A DNA stretch of 64,000 nt from Cyanobacterium stanieri LEGE 03274 (GCF_015207825.1 NZ_JADEWC010000010.1:1-64000), one strand, 5' to 3'. Positions 1 through 11,372 are shown, numbered from the stretch's first letter. The notes: a model not told the origin generated them from the letters alone. Translations and numbers: made by a program.

Positions 1-1254
1 GCTTTGGTGGATTTTATGGCGATCGCCACTAGACGTACCCAAAGAAGATTGAGAAGGAGAGATCAATTTTTATGGTGGTTGTTAAGTATATCTGTACCAA
101 TCATTAGTTTATTCGATGTGGGTTATAACTCGTTACCCGCCGTAGGCTTTTTGATGAGTAGTTTTTATGGCCCAGTGGTTGCCGTTACCCATGTTAGTTT
201 AACCGCAGGATTAACCCTATTTCAGACGGGAACTTTAGGATGGCAATATTTGGTTTCCTCCTATGCGGCCTCTGTTTTGGCGGCCATCATTGCTTCTCGT
301 TTACGCTCACGGGAGGAGTTAGCCTTTTTGGGAGGGGGCGTAGGTATTACTCAGGGTGCAGTATATTTCGTCCTTATTTTAGCTTCTAGTGGTGCGGTGG
401 GTGGTTTTTGGTATGCCATCATACCTGCGGCCATTTGGCATGGTGCCGTGGGCTTAACCTATGGAGTAATCGCCCTGGGTATTTCCCCTTATTTAGAAAG
501 ATTCTTTGATTTAATTACCCCCATCCGTCTGGCGGAATTATCTAACACCAATCGTCCTCTTTTAAAACGTTTAGCCACCGAAGCCCCTGGCACTTTTCAA
601 CATACGATGTTTGTATCATCCTTAGCCGAAGCGGCAGCGCGGAAGTTAAATTGTAATGTGGAATTAGTCAGGGCTGGTACTTTATACCATGATATTGGTA
701 AGATGCACGATCCCTTAGGATTTATTGAAAATCAGATGGGGGGCAAAAATAAACATGATCAAATTAATGATCCTTGGCAAAGTGCTGATATTATTAAAAA
801 GCACGTTAGTGAGGGGATTTTGATGGCTAGAAAACATGGTTTACCCCAAGCTATTCGTAATTTTATCCCTGAACATCAAGGGACTTTATTAATTTCTTAT
901 TTTTATTACCAAGCAAAAACCCAAGCCGAAGAAAACCCAGATATTGACATTGATGAAACTAATTTTCGTTATGATGGGCCGATTCCTCAATCAAGGGAAA
1001 CTGGTATAGTTATGTTAGCTGATGGTTGTGAGGCAGCGTTGCGATCGTTAAAGGATGCAACCCCAGAACAAGCTATGGCTATGGTTAACAAGATTTTTAA
1101 GGCTCGTTGGCGAGATCATCAATTGGATGATTGTGGTTTACGTTATGATGAATTACCCATCATTGCGGAGGTGTTTATTAATGTCTGGCAACAGTTTAAC
1201 CATCAACGCATTGTTTATCCCAAAGGTGCTTTGGAAATGAAAACTTCTAAATAA
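1..1254 (+). CDS. 7TM-HD family phosphohydrolase (PgpH-like), C-terminal part, 5' truncated by window
   Basis: The reading frame is open to the first base of the window, so the true start lies upstream. About the first 170 visible residues hold hydrophobic membrane segments of the 7TM-7TMR-HD type. A cytoplasmic HD domain follows, with the metal-binding motif LYHDIGKMHDP near residue 230 and further conserved His residues (KKHVSEG, PEHQG). Family knowledge: PgpH-type proteins hydrolyse cyclic di-AMP; the substrate here is inferred. The gene ends just before a tandem repeat array that separates it from coaE. Confidence 0.85.
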   Translation, partial: ALVDFMAIATRRTQRRLRRRDQFLWWLLSISVPIISLFDVGYNSLPAVGFLMSSFYGPVVAVTHVSLTAGLTLFQTGTLGWQYLVSSYAASVLAAIIASRLRSREELAFLGGGVGITQGAVYFVLILASSGAVGGFWYAIIPAAIWHGAVGLTYGVIALGISPYLERFFDLITPIRLAELSNTNRPLLKRLATEAPGTFQHTMFVSSLAEAAARKLNCNVELVRAGTLYHDIGKMHDPLGFIENQMGGKNKHDQINDPWQSADIIKKHVSEGILMARKHGLPQAIRNFIPEHQGTLLISYFYYQAKTQAEENPDIDIDETNFRYDGPIPQSRETGIVMLADGCEAALRSLKDATPEQAMAMVNKIFKARWRDHQLDDCGLRYDELPIIAEVFINVWQQFNHQRIVYPKGALEMKTSK

Positions 1255-1320
1255 TTGATAATTGAGAATGGATAATTGATAATTATTTCATTGCAAGAAT
1301 GCCTGTTCCCTGCGTTGATT

Positions 1321-1821
1321 AGTATATTATTAAAACAGGATTTATACCAAATCCCTGAGAGATTGTACATCTATTTATTAACTTAAAATTGGGCTTCTCA
1401 TAATCCTTAAAACTTAATGTTTATAATCATTAGTAAAAAACTATTCCCCGTTCCCTGTTCCCTGTTCCCTGCCCTGATTAGTATATTATTAAAACAGGAT
1501 TTATACCAAATCCCTGAGAGATTGTACATCTATTTATTAACTTAAAATTGGGCTTCTCATAATCCTTAAAACTTAATGTTTATAATCATTAGTAAAAAAC
1601 TATTCCCCGTTCCCTGTTCCCTGTTCCCTGCCCTGATTAGTATATTATTAAAACAGGATTTATACCAAATCCCTGAGAGATTGTATATCTATTTATTAAC
1701 TTAAAATTGGGCTTCTCATAATCCTTAAAACTTAATGTTTATAATCATTAGTAAAAAACTATTCCCCGTTCCCTGTTCCCTGTTCCCTGCCCTGATTGGT
1801 ATATTATTGAAACAGGATTTA
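1321..1821. repeat. 159-bp tandem repeat, three full units plus a partial fourth
   Basis: Three units occupy 1321-1479, 1480-1638 and 1639-1797, and a partial fourth runs from 1798. Units 1 and 2 are identical by eye and unit 3 differs by one base (C to T near 1686). Each unit has the inverted repeat GGATTTATACCAAATCC near its start and three copies of the heptamer TTCCCTG near its end. The partial unit ends about 10 bases before the coaE start codon. A diverged copy lies at about 50718-50877. No reading frame is evident. Confidence 0.95.
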
Positions 1822-1829
1822 GTATTAAG

Positions 1830-3686
<1,857 letters not shown>

Positions 3687-3814
3687 TTATTTATCTACCT
3701 TCTCGATGACCTTGTCTATTATTAAATAAAACTAACTTTTACGATAGTCAATTGGAATAATTTTTCCAGAATCTAGTTTCACTGTAGTTGATTTATGGGG
3801 TAATGGAATAAAAT

Positions 3815-5170
3815 TTATGATTCTGTGGTTTGTAATAGGGTGTCCACGAAAGTAGGATAAGAAATGGAAGCCGCCTCGGTGCGGTGGATGATGGTTTGTC
3901 CTTTTGCCATCAAAGCAGCGATCGCCAAGCTCATGGCAATACGATGATCGGTGAAACTATCTACATCCGCACCACTAAGAGGATTTCCCCCTGTGATTTC
4001 TAAACCGTCAGTAAATTCGGTAATATTAGCGCCCATCTTACCTAATTCTAAGGCCATCACTGCAAGGCGATCGCTCTCTTTTACCCTCAATTCTTCTGCA
4101 TCCTTTATTCTGGTAGTACCTTCAGCAAAACAAGCCGCCACCGCTAAAATAGGCACTTCATCAATGAGACGGGGTATTATATCCCCTTCAATGGTACAAC
4201 CCTTTAATTTACTGGATTTTACCCGTAAATCTGCCACAGGCTCTCCCGCTGCTTCCCGTTGATTTTCTAGGGTAATATCAGCGCCCATCATCTGCAAAGC
4301 CTCCAAGATGCCCACACGGGTAGGGTTTACCCCCACATTTTCAATTAATAAATCCGAATTAGGTGCGATCGCCCCTGCCACCAACCAAAAAGCCGCCGAA
4401 CTTATATCCCCTGGTACAATTACCTTTTGCCCGATGAGGGGGGTTTTACCTTCAATGGTAACGCTATTAGTATCAGGGTCAATGTCCAATTTTGCTCCAA
4501 AAGCCCGTAACATCCTTTCACTGTGATCCCGTGATAGGGCGGGTTCGGTAACGGTGGTTTTCCCTTCACTCATCAACCCTGCCAACAAAATACAAGATTT
4601 TACCTGCGCACTGGCGATGGGGGAGTGGTAATGGATGGGTTTTAAATTTTGTCCAACGATTGCCAAGGGAGCGTTTTGATTGTCCTTTCTACCGTAGATT
4701 AAAGCCCCCATCTGTTGTAAAGGTTTAACTACCCGAGACATGGGGCGAGAGCGTAGGGAATTATCCCCTGTCACCGTGAAAAATTTGCCCGGTTGGGATG
4801 CTAACAAGCCCAACATCAGGCGCATGGTAGTTCCCGAATTACCTGCATCGAGAATGTCCACAGGTTCTTGTAATCCTTGATTGCCAATGCCTTCAACAAT
4901 GACTTTTTCTGTGTTTAACTGTGATATGGTTGCCCCCATGGCCTGAAAACATTTTGCCGTACTGCGGGGATCTTCTCCTAATAATAATCCTTCGATGGTG
5001 GTTTGTCCAGAGGCGATCGCCCCTAACATTAAAGCACGATGGGAAATAGACTTATCCCCAGGGATAGAAATAGTACCCCTCAAACCATCGCCATCATGCT
5101 CAATTACCAACTGGTCTTCTTGGGGAGTTTTAATCAGTTTAATCACAGTAAAATCAACATCTCCGAACAT
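3815..5170 (-). CDS. aroA: 3-phosphoshikimate 1-carboxyvinyltransferase (EPSP synthase)
   Basis: Transfers the enolpyruvyl group of PEP to shikimate 3-phosphate in the shikimate pathway to aromatic amino acids. Motifs: [15 protein letters not shown] near residue 38 (substrate-binding Lys and Ser), [12 protein letters not shown] near 107 (PEP binding), LRSRPMSR near 140, and [13 protein letters not shown] near the C-terminus. The length of 451 aa is normal. The GN-SGTT sequence instead of GNAGT resembles class II enzymes, but this subclass call is tentative. It lies upstream of eno in the same direction, with 128 bp between. Confidence 0.96.
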   Translation of the reverse strand: MFGDVDFTVIKLIKTPQEDQLVIEHDGDGLRGTISIPGDKSISHRALMLGAIASGQTTIEGLLLGEDPRSTAKCFQAMGATISQLNTEKVIVEGIGNQGLQEPVDILDAGNSGTTMRLMLGLLASQPGKFFTVTGDNSLRSRPMSRVVKPLQQMGALIYGRKDNQNAPLAIVGQNLKPIHYHSPIASAQVKSCILLAGLMSEGKTTVTEPALSRDHSERMLRAFGAKLDIDPDTNSVTIEGKTPLIGQKVIVPGDISSAAFWLVAGAIAPNSDLLIENVGVNPTRVGILEALQMMGADITLENQREAAGEPVADLRVKSSKLKGCTIEGDIIPRLIDEVPILAVAACFAEGTTRIKDAEELRVKESDRLAVMALELGKMGANITEFTDGLEITGGNPLSGADVDSFTDHRIAMSLAIAALMAKGQTIIHRTEAASISYPTFVDTLLQTTES

Positions 5171-5253
5171 TAATTGAAATTTAGATTTTACCAGACTCTT
5201 GCCAGATTGGGGAGATAAGGGAGCTTTATTATCGATTACTCTATTACCTTTTG

Positions 5254-5285
5254 CATGAGTAGGGAACGGGGAACAGGGAACAGAG
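5254..5285. repeat. Short heptamer-type repeat (GGGAACA motif) between aroA and gnd
   Basis: A run of GGGAACGGGGAACAGGGAAC lies in the divergent aroA-gnd spacer. It is the reverse complement of the TTCCCTG/TTCCCCG heptamers in the 159-bp units at 1321-1797 and is followed by a segment similar to that at about 37985-38020. The rest of the 270-bp spacer (5171-5440) is AT-rich and must hold both promoters; I cannot assign them. Confidence 0.7.
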
Positions 5286-5440
5286 TAAGAAATGATAAAT
5301 ATTTCTTGTTTGTTGTCTATTGCTAATCGCCTTAACCGAAAAATGTTATGTCAAAGTTTTTTTAATATTCTTTTAGTGAACAAAACCAGAATATCAAGTT
5401 AACCTGAAAGGGTAATAGATATTAAGCATATACATTTTTT

Positions 5441-6862
5441 ATGACTAAAAGAACCTTTGGAGTAATTGGACTCGCTGTCATGGGCGAAAACCTAGCTCTT
5501 AATGTGGAAAGTAGGGGTTTTCCCATTGCTGTGTATAACCGTAGCCCTGATAAAACCGAAAATTTCATGGCTACTAGGGCAAAAGACAAAGACATCAAAG
5601 CCGCTTATTCCCTAGAAGAATTTGTGCAAATCCTCGAACGCCCCCGCAAAATCTTGGTCATGGTAAAAGCAGGGGGCCCGGTGGATGCTGTGATTCAACA
5701 GTTAAAACCCCTCCTCCAAGAAGGAGACATGATTATTGATGGCGGTAACTCCCTTTACGAAGACACCGAAAGACGCACCCAAGAATTAGAAGCCACAGGG
5801 TTAGGCTTTATGGGTATGGGTGTTAGTGGTGGGGAAGAAGGAGCTCTCAATGGCCCTTCTCTGATGCCTGGAGGTACTCAATCAGCTTATCAGGAGTTAG
5901 AACCTATCCTCACCAAAATTGCTGCTCAAGTGGATGATGGCCCTTGTGTGACTTATATTGGGCCTGGGGGCGCTGGGCATTATGTGAAAATGGTACATAA
6001 TGGCATCGAGTATGGTGATATGCAGTTGATTGCGGAAGCCTACGATTTATTGAAAAATGGTTTAGGTTTGAGTAATGACAGACTACACGAAGTATTTAGC
6101 GACTGGAATAAAACCGAGGAGTTAGATTCTTTTCTCATCGATATTACCGCCAATATTTTTCCCAAAAAAGATCCCGAAACAGGAAAACATCTCATTGATT
6201 TAATCCTGGATGCGGCCGGGCAAAAGGGTACGGGGCGCTGGACTGTGGTAAGCTCATTAGAATTGGCTGTACCCATTCCTACCATCTATGCGGCGGTAAA
6301 TGCTAGGGTAATTTCAGGTTTTAAGGAGCAAAGAATCAAAGCATCTCAAGAGTTGCAGGGGGTAACTTCGACCTTTAATGGAGACGTAGAAAGTTTTATT
6401 CCCAAAATTCGGGATGCTCTATATTGTTCTAAAATGTGTTCCTATGCCCAAGGTATGGCATTAATTGCCAAGGCATCGCAGGAGTTTGGTTTTAATATTA
6501 ATCTGCCTGAAGTGGCCCGAATTTGGAAGGGTGGTTGTATCATCAAGGCTGGATTTTTAGGCAAAATTAATAAGGCTTTTTCTGATAATCCTGATTTACC
6601 TAATTTACTCCTTGCCCCTGAGTTTAAACAAAGTATGTTGGATCGTCAACAGGCATGGCGAGATGTATTGATGATGGCGACATCTATGGGTATTCCGGCT
6701 CCTGCGTTTAATGCTTCCCTAGATTATTTTGATAGTTATCGCAGTGAGAGATTACCTCAGAATTTAACCCAAGCTCAAAGAGATTATTTTGGAGCTCATA
6801 CTTACGAGCGCACCGATAAACCCCGTGGAGAATTTTTCCACACCGAATGGATGGATGGTTAA
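5441..6862 (+). CDS. gnd: 6-phosphogluconate dehydrogenase (decarboxylating)
   Basis: Oxidatively decarboxylates 6-phosphogluconate to ribulose 5-phosphate with NADP+ in the oxidative pentose phosphate pathway, the main route of sugar breakdown in dark-grown cyanobacteria. The N-terminal Rossmann motif FGVIGLAVMGENLALN lies at residues 5-20 with MVKAGGPVD near 75. MGVSGGEEGALNGPSLMPGG near 127 and GGAGHYVKMVHNGIEYGDMQ near 180 hold substrate and catalytic residues. The 473-aa length is standard. It is transcribed divergently from aroA. Confidence 0.97.
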   Translation: MTKRTFGVIGLAVMGENLALNVESRGFPIAVYNRSPDKTENFMATRAKDKDIKAAYSLEEFVQILERPRKILVMVKAGGPVDAVIQQLKPLLQEGDMIIDGGNSLYEDTERRTQELEATGLGFMGMGVSGGEEGALNGPSLMPGGTQSAYQELEPILTKIAAQVDDGPCVTYIGPGGAGHYVKMVHNGIEYGDMQLIAEAYDLLKNGLGLSNDRLHEVFSDWNKTEELDSFLIDITANIFPKKDPETGKHLIDLILDAAGQKGTGRWTVVSSLELAVPIPTIYAAVNARVISGFKEQRIKASQELQGVTSTFNGDVESFIPKIRDALYCSKMCSYAQGMALIAKASQEFGFNINLPEVARIWKGGCIIKAGFLGKINKAFSDNPDLPNLLLAPEFKQSMLDRQQAWRDVLMMATSMGIPAPAFNASLDYFDSYRSERLPQNLTQAQRDYFGAHTYERTDKPRGEFFHTEWMDG

Positions 6863-6955
6863 TCTGTTTTAGGTGTTGGGTTTTAGGTGTTAGGTTAATG
6901 GTTTTTGTTATTCAAGTTTTGTCTTTACTGGCAAGATATTTTTTTGTTTTTTTCC

Positions 6956-6984
6956 TTGAATTATTTTTCAGAATTAGTTATAAT
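6956..6984 (+). promoter_or_regulatory. Promoter of the CAT-anticodon tRNA
   Basis: TTGAAT at 6956-6961 and TATAAT at 6979-6984 are separated by 17 bp, a near-consensus sigma-70 promoter. Transcription would begin near 6991, about 14 bases before the tRNA 5' end. Confidence 0.7.
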
Positions 6985-7004
6985 AGTTAACCGTTATCAA
7001 ACAA

Positions 7005-7078
7005 GGCTCGGTAGCTCAGTAGGTTAGAGCAGGGGACTCATAAGCCCAAGGTCGGCAGTTCAAATCTGCCCCGAGCCA
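7005..7078 (+). tRNA. tRNA with CAT anticodon (tRNA-Met, possibly tRNA-Ile2)
   Basis: A 74-nt cloverleaf: acceptor GGCTCGG pairs with CCGAGCC, D-arm GCTC/GAGC, anticodon loop CTCATAA, T-arm GGCAG/CTGCC with loop TTCAAAT, and discriminator A. CCA is not encoded. The perfect acceptor closing pair rules out the usual initiator type. In the anticodon stem the outermost (G-A) and innermost (A-G) pairs are mismatched and three G-C pairs lie between. CAT anticodons serve elongator Met, or Ile when the C is modified to lysidine; I cannot decide from sequence alone. Confidence 0.9.
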
Positions 7079-7143
7079 TTTTAAAGGCTACATAATGGTT
7101 TTCTGGGACAAATGTTCTTATCATAGTTACAATATTATTTTAT

Positions 7144-7824
7144 TTAGGCAACCCATTGACTTTGATTAGTTTGTTTTACGATTTCGCAGGTGCGTGATTT
7201 TTTAGGGGGAATGGGTAAGTCAAAATGACTATGGAAGTCTTTTTGTACCTTAAAACTTAGTCGAGGTGATACTTGTTTTACTATTTGGCTTAAGAGGCGA
7301 TCGCCTGTACTCTGTATCATATTTGTCGGTATTTTATAAATAAATTTAGGAAAATAAACCCTAACCCTCAAATCCAACTCCCAATTAATGCGGGTAATTT
7401 CTGGAGGAAGACAATAGTTATCATTAACTTCAATACTATCACCAGAAATCGTCTCTATGTCCATCACCGAATAATAATCAACCTCATAACCGTCATTACC
7501 TGACTCGGGATTAGTCACAGAATACATAGTATAATGTTCCCCCATGGGAGGCTCTAAAATTACACTCATCTGAGGCTCAACTTCATAACCAAACGCCCCA
7601 TAACGCCCCACTGTCAAGGTGTAACCATTCTCAGAAAAAGGCTCTACTTTCATCGGCGAAGCACAACGCACAAACCAACCCTGATGATTATTCAGATAAT
7701 CTGTGACAGTTTTCCTATCACTATACATATCCATAATTCCACGAAACTTAGTACGAAAACCCATAGGTTGATTGAGGATTATTGTTTCCATGTCTTCTAC
7801 CCTTGGCGATTGATTATTTGTCAT
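7144..7824 (-). CDS. DUF1997 family protein
   Basis: A 226-aa cytosolic protein of a family conserved in cyanobacteria and plastids, of unknown function. I recognise it from the segment MDMYSDRKTVTDYLNNHQGW and from GRYGAFGYEVEPQMSVILEP. There is no signal peptide or membrane segment. It has no obvious partner: a tRNA lies downstream on the other strand and a 400-bp gene-free spacer upstream. The family call is from memory of the motif, so confidence in existence is higher than in family name. Confidence 0.75.
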   Translation of the reverse strand: MTNNQSPRVEDMETIILNQPMGFRTKFRGIMDMYSDRKTVTDYLNNHQGWFVRCASPMKVEPFSENGYTLTVGRYGAFGYEVEPQMSVILEPPMGEHYTMYSVTNPESGNDGYEVDYYSVMDIETISGDSIEVNDNYCLPPEITRINWELDLRVRVYFPKFIYKIPTNMIQSTGDRLLSQIVKQVSPRLSFKVQKDFHSHFDLPIPPKKSRTCEIVKQTNQSQWVA

Positions 7825-8228
7825 AGAAAATATTTAACAGAAAGTCAAGCAATATTATTAAACCTAAATAATTATCCGATTGATATTACAAACTCACAAT
7901 GTGCTAAATAATTTATTTTCTTTATCCCCATTGTCTCTAAAAATGGTCATTAATTTATCCTTATAAATACTGATTTTTTGGTAACAATTATTTAAGATAA
8001 CTTAAAGAAAAGCCAAAACAAAAACTGGTAGAAATATTTTCCGAGAACAAAAAATATTTTATACTTAATTTGTCCGCCAAAGTAAACTTTAATATCCTTT
8101 AGATTCTTATTGATCAACTAATATGTGAGATTAATTATTTTTAACAGTCAACATTTTTAACAGTCAACACCCAATAAAATAAATAGTATCTAACAACTAA
8201 TACTCTTATATGTATATATCAAAAAATA
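7825..8228. other. AT-rich intergenic spacer, no feature recognised
   Basis: A 404-bp spacer between the DUF1997 gene start and the rhomboid gene end. I see no RNA gene, no repeat shared with other spacers and no convincing reading frame. Confidence 0.6.
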
Positions 8229-8807
8229 TTATTTAGATGCAATTAGTCTAGCGGTATAAATTCCCCCTAAAAAACCAAATAAATGCCCTAACCATGAAAC
8301 ACTAGGATTTGATGGAAAAATACCCCAAATCATACCACCATATAAAAATATTACCGTCAAAGAAAGTGCAATGGAAGGAGCGTTTTTCTGAAAATAACCC
8401 CTAGCCAATAGAAATCCTAAGAAACCAAAAATTACCCCACTAGCACCCATGGTAATAGAATTAGGTTGGGCAAATAACCAGACACCTACACCGCTAGATA
8501 AACTAGAAATAAGGGTGACAAGATAAAAATCCCTAGTATTCTGTAACATCACAAACCAGCCGAGGATGGCAAATGGCACTGTATTAGCCAACAAATGAGG
8601 GAAATCTACATGAAGAAAAGGGGCGAAGAGGATTCCTCTCAAACCAACCACATTCCTTGGCACAATACCTAAATAATTAAGATTATTGCTAAAAAAGTAT
8701 TGATTAATGATTTCGATAGCCCAAAAGATTACTAAAAATAAGCCGATAATTTTGAATTGAGTTTTTAACTCCGCAACAAAGGCTTTCATCTCTTCATTTT
8801 TACTCAT
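8229..8807 (-). CDS. Rhomboid family intramembrane serine protease
   Basis: A polytopic membrane protein of about 192 aa. The catalytic serine lies in MGASGVIFGFLG (GxSG), and the partner His in SWLGHLFGFLGG of the last helix; a His also sits in the loop FLHVDFPHLLAN typical of rhomboids. Rhomboids cleave substrate helices within the membrane; the target is unknown. I chose the ATG at 8807, which follows GAGGAAAAAA and overlaps the upstream acetyltransferase stop by 8 bp, implying translational coupling. A start at 8849 would lie deep inside that gene. Confidence 0.88.
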   Translation of the reverse strand: MSKNEEMKAFVAELKTQFKIIGLFLVIFWAIEIINQYFFSNNLNYLGIVPRNVVGLRGILFAPFLHVDFPHLLANTVPFAILGWFVMLQNTRDFYLVTLISSLSSGVGVWLFAQPNSITMGASGVIFGFLGFLLARGYFQKNAPSIALSLTVIFLYGGMIWGIFPSNPSVSWLGHLFGFLGGIYTARLIASK

Positions 8808-9276
8808 TTTTTTCCTCAATGATTCTTTTTTCCATTTTATACCTTTCAAAAGAAACTACCCCATATTTAACCGTTTCCATCTCTATGATTTCAAAACCAC
8901 AACGTTGGAATACTGGTTGAGAAAAGAAACTTGCTTCTGTATAAAATTTGGTAATTCCTTGTTTGATTCCTTGATTTAATACATACTGTAATAATTGTGT
9001 ACCATAACCCTGACGGGTGTATTTGGGATGAATATAAAGAGATGCGATATGTCCATTTTTTTCTAATCCACAAAAACCAATAATTTCTTGATTTTTTTCA
9101 ATGATATAAGTATCTGGTTTGAGGATAAAGTTATTAAATTTATCCTGATCATTGGGAAAGGCTGACCATGCAATTACTTGTTCTTCATTATATAAGCTCG
9201 GTGCTAATTCTTGGACTACTTTTTGATAAATTTGTTTAAGAGTAAAGGAGTCTGAAGCATTGATAAGACGGAACAT
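8800..9276 (-). CDS. GNAT family N-acetyltransferase
   Basis: A 158-aa acetyl-CoA-dependent acetyltransferase. The signature is the acetyl-CoA binding segment HIASLYIHPKYTRQGYGTQLLQ (the R-Q-G-Y-G part is motif A), preceded by the strand IIGFCGLEKNG. A later VFQRCGFEIIEMETV segment matches the family's C-terminal strand. The substrate is unknown. It is first in a two-gene unit with the rhomboid protease, overlapping it by 8 bp. Confidence 0.88.
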   Translation of the reverse strand: MFRLINASDSFTLKQIYQKVVQELAPSLYNEEQVIAWSAFPNDQDKFNNFILKPDTYIIEKNQEIIGFCGLEKNGHIASLYIHPKYTRQGYGTQLLQYVLNQGIKQGITKFYTEASFFSQPVFQRCGFEIIEMETVKYGVVSFERYKMEKRIIEEKNE

Positions 9277-9397
9277 AGAAATAGTTTTTAGGGGTAATTA
9301 GTTATTTTTAAACAAAATTTGACGATTGGTAAAACTTGCTTTATTTATTAATAATAATGGATAATATAAGAGCCAAAATTATTATTTGATTATATTT

Positions 9398-9877
9398 ATG
9401 ATACCTTCAATAAAATTATTGTCTTTTGGTCTCAGTTTTGTTTTACTTTCTTCTTCCGTTTTAGTTACTAAAAATACGTTTGCTCATACTAATAAGGATA
9501 ATAATCATCATAACTCTCCTTCATCAAGCCATAGTCATTCCCATAAATCCATTGATATTTCTAATCATGATTTAATTCCTAACATTGAGATTGAGGTTAT
9601 GGAAGATACTATGACTGGCTGGAATGTGAAAATTATTACTGACAATTTTACTTTTGCCCCTGAAACGGTGAATCAAGAAAGTAACATTAATCAAGGCCAT
9701 GCACATTTATATATCAATGGAGAAAAAATTACCAGAATATATGACAATTGGTATTATATTTCTGATTTGCCAAAGGGTGAAAATGAGATTAAAATAAATT
9801 TGAATACAAATTTACATGAAGAACTTATTTATCAAGGTACAATTATAGGCGATCGCACCGTAATTATTAATAATTAA
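9398..9877 (+). CDS. Exported His-rich protein of unknown function
   Basis: About 159 aa. An N-terminal signal peptide (SIKLLSFGLSFVLLSSSVLV) is followed by a low-complexity segment rich in His and Ser (HHNSPSSSHSHSHK), suggesting metal binding in the periplasm. The folded domain contains NQGHAHLYINGEKITRIYDNWYYI, which looks like a small beta-sandwich domain. I do not recognise a named family. I took the ATG at 9398 rather than a TTG four codons upstream. csaB begins 6 bp after its stop, so the two are probably co-transcribed. Confidence 0.75.
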   Translation: MIPSIKLLSFGLSFVLLSSSVLVTKNTFAHTNKDNNHHNSPSSSHSHSHKSIDISNHDLIPNIEIEVMEDTMTGWNVKIITDNFTFAPETVNQESNINQGHAHLYINGEKITRIYDNWYYISDLPKGENEIKINLNTNLHEELIYQGTIIGDRTVIINN

Positions 9878-9883
9878 GTAATA

Positions 9884-10918
9884 ATGAAAAAAGCAATAAT
9901 TTGTGGATACTATGGACAGGGAAATGCGGGAGATGAAGCATTATTATTGTCTTTAATAGAGAGATTACCTAAAGACATTGAACCTATTATTTTATCGGGA
10001 AATCCAACTTTAACAACCAAGAATTATGGAATAAAAAGCTATTCCCGTCTTGATATTATTAAACAAATTATTAGCTTAGGAAAACAAGATTATTTTATTT
10101 GGGGAGGGGGTAGTTTAATGCAGGATGTAACCAGTATTAAAAGCCCCCTGTTTTACGCTAGTTTAATGAAATTAGCCCAGCTAAAAGGCTTAATTACCAT
10201 CGCCTATGCCCAAGGGATAGGGCCTCTTAATTCCCCTTTGACTCAATGGATTACTAAACAAGTATTAAAGGATTGTCAGGGGATTAGTGTTAGGGATAAA
10301 GGTTCAGCAAAAACCCTTGAGAATTGGAATTTATCTTATTTTATTGCTCCTGATCCTGTTTGGGCTTTATCTAGTGAAAAAACAATTAATATTAGTCTTT
10401 TAAAAGCTCCTTTAATTGCTGTTAATGTTCGTCAACATTGTACATTGACTGAGCAAAAATTACAATTATTAATAGAATCTATAAAACAACTACAAAAAGC
10501 AACTAAAGCTAACATTATTTTAATACCTTTTCAAATAAAACAAGACCTATCATTATGTCAAAAAATAGAAGAAAAACTCAAAGATAATTGTCAGGTAATT
10601 ATTATCGAAAATCCTAGAGAATTGAAAGGTATTTTTAAACAAATAAAAATGCTCATCGGTATGAGATTACACAGTTTAATTATGGGTGCTTCTGAGGGTT
10701 GTAATTGTTTTGCTTTATCCTATGATCCTAAAGTATCTCAACTTATGCAAGAATTAGATATTAAAGGATATGAGTTAAAGTCTTTTCCTGATAAATCTGA
10801 ACAAATTTTTAATGATTTATTGACCATTTATAATAATTCTCCCACTCTATCCTTAGAAAAAAGAAAAGAGTTAGAAAAATTAGCCCTAACCCATGAAATA
10901 CTTTTTGATGTTAAATAG
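9884..10918 (+). CDS. csaB: Polysaccharide pyruvyl transferase CsaB
   Basis: The 344-aa protein opens with AIICGYYGQGNAGDEALLLSLIERL, the CsaB signature, followed by DYFIWGGGSLMQD and IAYAQGIGPLNSP. The C-terminal half has LIGMRLHSLIMGASEGC, typical of this glycosyltransferase-like family. CsaB adds ketal-pyruvate to surface polysaccharide, which in Bacillus and other bacteria anchors SLH-domain proteins. An SLH-type porin lies at the end of this window, though a direct link is only inference. It follows the His-rich exported protein after 6 bp. Confidence 0.9.
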   Translation: MKKAIICGYYGQGNAGDEALLLSLIERLPKDIEPIILSGNPTLTTKNYGIKSYSRLDIIKQIISLGKQDYFIWGGGSLMQDVTSIKSPLFYASLMKLAQLKGLITIAYAQGIGPLNSPLTQWITKQVLKDCQGISVRDKGSAKTLENWNLSYFIAPDPVWALSSEKTINISLLKAPLIAVNVRQHCTLTEQKLQLLIESIKQLQKATKANIILIPFQIKQDLSLCQKIEEKLKDNCQVIIIENPRELKGIFKQIKMLIGMRLHSLIMGASEGCNCFALSYDPKVSQLMQELDIKGYELKSFPDKSEQIFNDLLTIYNNSPTLSLEKRKELEKLALTHEILFDVK

Positions 10919-11372
10919 TTTTTTGTTTTGATATTTAATTAAGGTGCGCTGTAGTGAATTATATGATTAATATTTCTCTTAGTATATTATCAATTTTTAA
11001 AACATACATAAGAAAGAATATCTTTTGTTTTAACAAAATACAAGTAATTGACTTAAAAAATTTACTTTTACTTATTATTTATTATGTATTATAACTATTC
11101 GGTTATTAAAATATAATTGAGTATAATATGAAATACTTAAATGTTTACGACAAATAAAACCTCTCAAATAAAATCCCAGCCTAATTAACCTCAATTTAGG
11201 TTAAAACCCTTGACCATTCCTTGTATAGATTTATGGGTGCTGAATCCATTTATTTCCAAACATAAAAGTTCAATTTATTGAACGAAAAATCCGTAGCCTT
11301 GTAATTCATTACAAGGCGGGAAATACTGAAGTTAATTATATTTATAGCAATCTTTTTTCTATTTCATATAAT
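10919..11372. other. Intergenic spacer with palindromic repeat element
   Basis: A 454-bp spacer between the 3' ends of csaB and the convergent M90 peptidase gene. It holds palindromic repeat copy A at 11268-11316. The rest is AT-rich and contains nothing else I can name. Confidence 0.6.
11268..11316. repeat. Dispersed palindromic element, copy A
   Basis: Two adjacent palindromes: GTTCAATTTATTGAAC at 11268-11283 and CCTTGTAATTCATTACAAGG at 11297-11316, both perfect apart from a 2-base centre. Copies B (13487-13632) and C (38071-38230) share the first palindrome exactly. The second palindrome differs from copy C by paired changes on both arms. Confidence 0.85.

Noticed and set aside
1321..1797. 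Tandem array considered as a CRISPR array
   Set aside because: Units are 159 bp with no unique spacers, and no cas genes are near.
8808..8849. Upstream start for the rhomboid protease
   Set aside because: It falls deep inside the acetyltransferase gene, while the ATG at 8807 has GAGGAAAAAA in place and a typical coupling overlap.
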